Positions 5,842 to 7,049 of a stretch of DNA of 7,049 nt are shown here, piece after piece (position 1 is the stretch's first letter; every line of letters begins with the position of its first letter). The notes under the pieces were generated by a model. The model did not search any database and was not told where the DNA came from. It was given only the letters and a program-made list of their open reading frames with translations. The stretch is from JAWLGW01 sp964569055 (GTDB taxonomy: Bacteria > Planctomycetota > J058). A program made the translations under genes and the position numbers. The stretch is taken from assembly GCA_964569055.1 (NCBI GenBank), contig CAZMSZ010000386.1, positions 1 through 7,049 of the forward strand, in the 5' to 3' direction.

Positions 5842-6909
5842 CCCGAGCCGCTGCTCGTACACGCCCGGGTCGTCGCCGAGCTTGACCACCCGCACGGTGC
5901 CCAGGCCCACGCGCCGCTCCCAGATCCGCGCCTCGCCGTAGCTGGCCGCGCGCCACGCGCCCCAGCGCGGGAACGAGAGCCGGCACTGCTCGAGGATCTC
6001 GAACGCCGGCCCCTCCTCGGGCGTGTAGCGCCGCCCGGCGATCCGGGCGCACAGGGGGCAGCGGCCGCCCTCGCGCCCCATGGGCACCGCGCAGGTCGGG
6101 CAGCGCGGGAGCGCGGCCAGGCAGGGCGGGCAGTAGCGCGGGCGCCGCTCGCCCAGCGCCCAGCGGCGGTGGCGCGGGCAGACCGTGCCGCCGCACTCGG
6201 CGCAGTGGTGCTCGGGCCGCCCACACACCCGCGCCGCGCACGGCTCGTCGGGTGCGCCGGGGCAGGCGCGCAGCGCGTCCGCCAGCGTGACGTGGGTCGG
6301 GTTCACGGCGCAGCGGACCTCGTGGTCGGGGCACGCGCGCCGGCCGTCCACCACGATCGCGGCGCCCGGACGGAGCACCCGCTCGCAGCCCGCGTGCGCG
6401 CAGCGCACGAGGTGCTCGCGGCAGCAGCGCCGAGCCGAGAGGTCGCACGTGCCGGTCTCCTCGGGCGCGAACAGCCGGTTGCACTCGAAGCACCACACGC
6501 CGCACGCCGGGCACACCGGCGCGTCGCTGTGGCTGGAGCGGAGCGCGTGCTCCGGCAGCATGGCCGCCCCGCAGACCGAGCACGCCACCGCGTGCTCGGG
6601 GCACACGCTCCGCCCCGAGACGGCGCACGTGCGCTGCTCGTCGCGCAGCCCGGGGTGGCCGGCCGCGCAGCGGAGCACGTGGGCGGAGCACACCACCCGA
6701 CCCTCGAGCGCGAGCGTCGCGCCCCGCCACACGCGTCGCCCGCACCCGGCGAGCGCGCAGCTCACCAGGTGCTCGTCGCAGAACGCCTGCCCGGAGAGCT
6801 CGCAGCGCGCGGCGCGCTCGGGGAGCGGCCGGCGGCACTCGGCGCAGGCCGGCGCCGGCGCCCCGACCTCGGGCTCGGGCGGGCAATCCGTGTCGGGCGA
6901 GTCGGCCAT
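5803..6909 (-). CDS. cysteine-rich multi-zinc-cluster protein with duplicated module
   Basis: This 368-residue protein has 37 cysteines and many histidines, mostly spaced as metal ligands; it is soluble and probably binds several zinc ions. A module C-x7-C-x2-H-x3-C occurs three times, at C36/C44/H47/C51, C95/C103/H106/C110 and C155/C163/H166/C170, and shorter C-x2-H-x3-C copies at C74/H77/C81 and C193/H196/C200. Residues 36-81 and 155-200 align without gaps at an offset of 119, with 22 of 46 identical, so the first half was tandemly duplicated. Further pairs are C133/C136, C140/C143, C236/C239 and C260/C263. A classical ribbon, C270-x2-C273-x10-C284-x2-C287, follows. Residues about 295-368 are almost free of cysteine, contain aromatic and basic residues (SFPRWGAW, RVVKLGD) and end in an amphipathic helix; I do not recognise this domain. 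ATG at 6909 has AGGAG five bases upstream. The gene converges on the GAP1-like gene and overlaps it by 39 bases. It may be a protein-binding adaptor of the same system; its function is unknown. Confidence 0.85.
   Translation of the reverse strand: MADSPDTDCPPEPEVGAPAPACAECRRPLPERAARCELSGQAFCDEHLVSCALAGCGRRVWRGATLALEGRVVCSAHVLRCAAGHPGLRDEQRTCAVSGRSVCPEHAVACSVCGAAMLPEHALRSSHSDAPVCPACGVWCFECNRLFAPEETGTCDLSARRCCREHLVRCAHAGCERVLRPGAAIVVDGRRACPDHEVRCAVNPTHVTLADALRACPGAPDEPCAARVCGRPEHHCAECGGTVCPRHRRWALGERRPRYCPPCLAALPRCPTCAVPMGREGGRCPLCARIAGRRYTPEEGPAFEILEQCRLSFPRWGAWRAASYGEARIWERRVGLGTVRVVKLGDDPGVYEQRLGLLSALGAWLRGG
6310..6492 (-). repeat. second copy of intragenic cysteine-module duplication
   Basis: This stretch encodes residues 140-200 of the cysteine-rich protein. 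It matches residues 22-81 (6667-6846) in ligand pattern: a CxxC pair, C-x7-C-x2-H-x3-C-x4-C, then C-x2-H-x3-C. Over 46 gap-free positions 22 residues are identical at a constant offset of 119. Confidence 0.75.
6667..6846 (-). repeat. first copy of intragenic cysteine-module duplication
   Basis: This stretch encodes residues 22-81 of the cysteine-rich protein, with C22/C25, C36/C44/H47/C51/C56 and C74/H77/C81. It is the partner of the copy at 6310-6492. Between the copies, residues 95-113 (6571-6627) carry a third C-x7-C-x2-H-x3-C unit about 60 residues from each, suggesting an older half-length unit. Confidence 0.75.
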
Positions 6910-6935
6910 GGCGTCTCCTCGACTCTACGCCATGG
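6906..6935 (-). promoter_or_regulatory. start-codon hairpin with ribosome site in the loop
   Basis: A perfect 9-base inverted repeat, CCATGGCGT at 6906-6914 and ACGCCATGG at 6927-6935, flanks a 12-base loop. In the minus-strand mRNA the loop contains AGGAG (complement of 6915-6919), five bases before the ATG at 6909-6907, and the start codon itself lies in the stem. The upstream arm contains another ATG followed by GCG and TAG (6933 down to 6925), a two-codon open frame. The layout would let folding limit initiation of the cysteine-rich protein. The ribosome site is well supported; the regulatory role is an inference. Confidence 0.5.
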
Positions 6936-6962
6936 AGCCTCGCCCCTGGCTGGGGCTAGGCT
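6936..6962. repeat. inverted repeat upstream of the cysteine-rich gene
   Basis: AGCCT at 6936-6940 pairs with AGGCT at 6958-6962, and GCCCC at 6942-6946 with GGGGC at 6952-6956, with one mismatch (6941 against 6957) and a five-base loop. It abuts the start-codon hairpin directly. No T run follows on either strand, so it is not a typical intrinsic terminator; it could be a leader element or a protein site. Confidence 0.5.
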
Positions 6963-7049
6963 CTGTCTCGAAACTCGGACCCCGCCCTCGCTCACCCTCG
7001 TCGCCGCTGGCTTCGTTGCTCGTCGGGCACAATGCGCTGCATTGCTGTC
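6963..7049. other. right-flank non-coding sequence, less G+C-rich
   Basis: This stretch is visibly richer in T and A than the genes and lacks their third-position bias in any frame. It contains a perfect 6-base inverted repeat, CAATGC at 7030-7035 and GCATTG at 7039-7044, around GCT. The stretch starting CTGTCTCGAAACTCGG vaguely recalls insertion-sequence termini, but no second end or transposase is present. No promoter for the minus-strand gene could be identified. Confidence 0.35.

Noticed and set aside
6762..7049. Minus-strand frame running from the right edge into the cysteine-rich gene
   Set aside because: It overlaps the well-supported start of the cysteine-rich gene in another frame and has no recognisable motif.

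Overview
The window is extremely G+C-rich (by eye about three quarters G+C, with nearly every third codon position G or C). It holds a compact signalling locus: three co-directional plus-strand genes joined by 4-base overlaps, and one minus-strand gene facing them that overlaps the last by 39 bases. The base composition, GTG starts, a Hanks-type kinase fused to an FGE-sulfatase-like domain, and a GTPase next to a GAP1-like partner all suggest a large-genome bacterium of the Myxococcota or Planctomycetota type. No rRNA, tRNA or housekeeping marker is present, so the phylum is an inference.

Layout. Positions 1-182 hold no convincing plus-strand gene; the minus strand from 182 down to a stop at 38-40 looks coding and may be the tail of a truncated gene. 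Positions 183-1796 encode a Ser/Thr protein kinase with a complete catalytic motif set and a C-terminal degenerate FGE-sulfatase-like domain. Positions 1793-3007 encode a zinc-ribbon GTPase with a single C-terminal membrane anchor. Positions 3004-5841 encode a 945-residue protein whose N-terminus resembles the GTPase-associated protein 1 (GAP1) family, followed by a long helical region and about five transmembrane segments. Positions 5803-6909, minus strand, encode a 368-residue protein with 37 cysteines, an internal tandem duplication, a classical zinc ribbon and a cysteine-poor C-terminal domain. Its leader carries two abutting inverted repeats; the proximal one would hold the Shine-Dalgarno sequence in a loop and the start codon in a stem. 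The last ~90 bases are less G+C-rich and hold no recognised gene.

How the genes may work together. The kinase, tail-anchored GTPase and multi-pass GAP1-like protein form one translationally coupled unit and probably one membrane-surface signalling module: kinase as sensor or regulator, GTPase as switch, GAP1-like protein as membrane platform. From memory, comparative genomics groups GAP1 proteins and their GTPases with predicted bacterial NTP-dependent conflict (defence-like) systems. This locus has one GTPase, not a pair, and adds a kinase-FGE fusion and a convergent cysteine-rich protein. That protein and the GTPase both carry a zinc ribbon of identical geometry (CPTC, ten residues, CPxC). 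No nuclease, protease, toxin or NAD-consuming effector is visible, so a defence role is an inference and a housekeeping signalling role is equally open.
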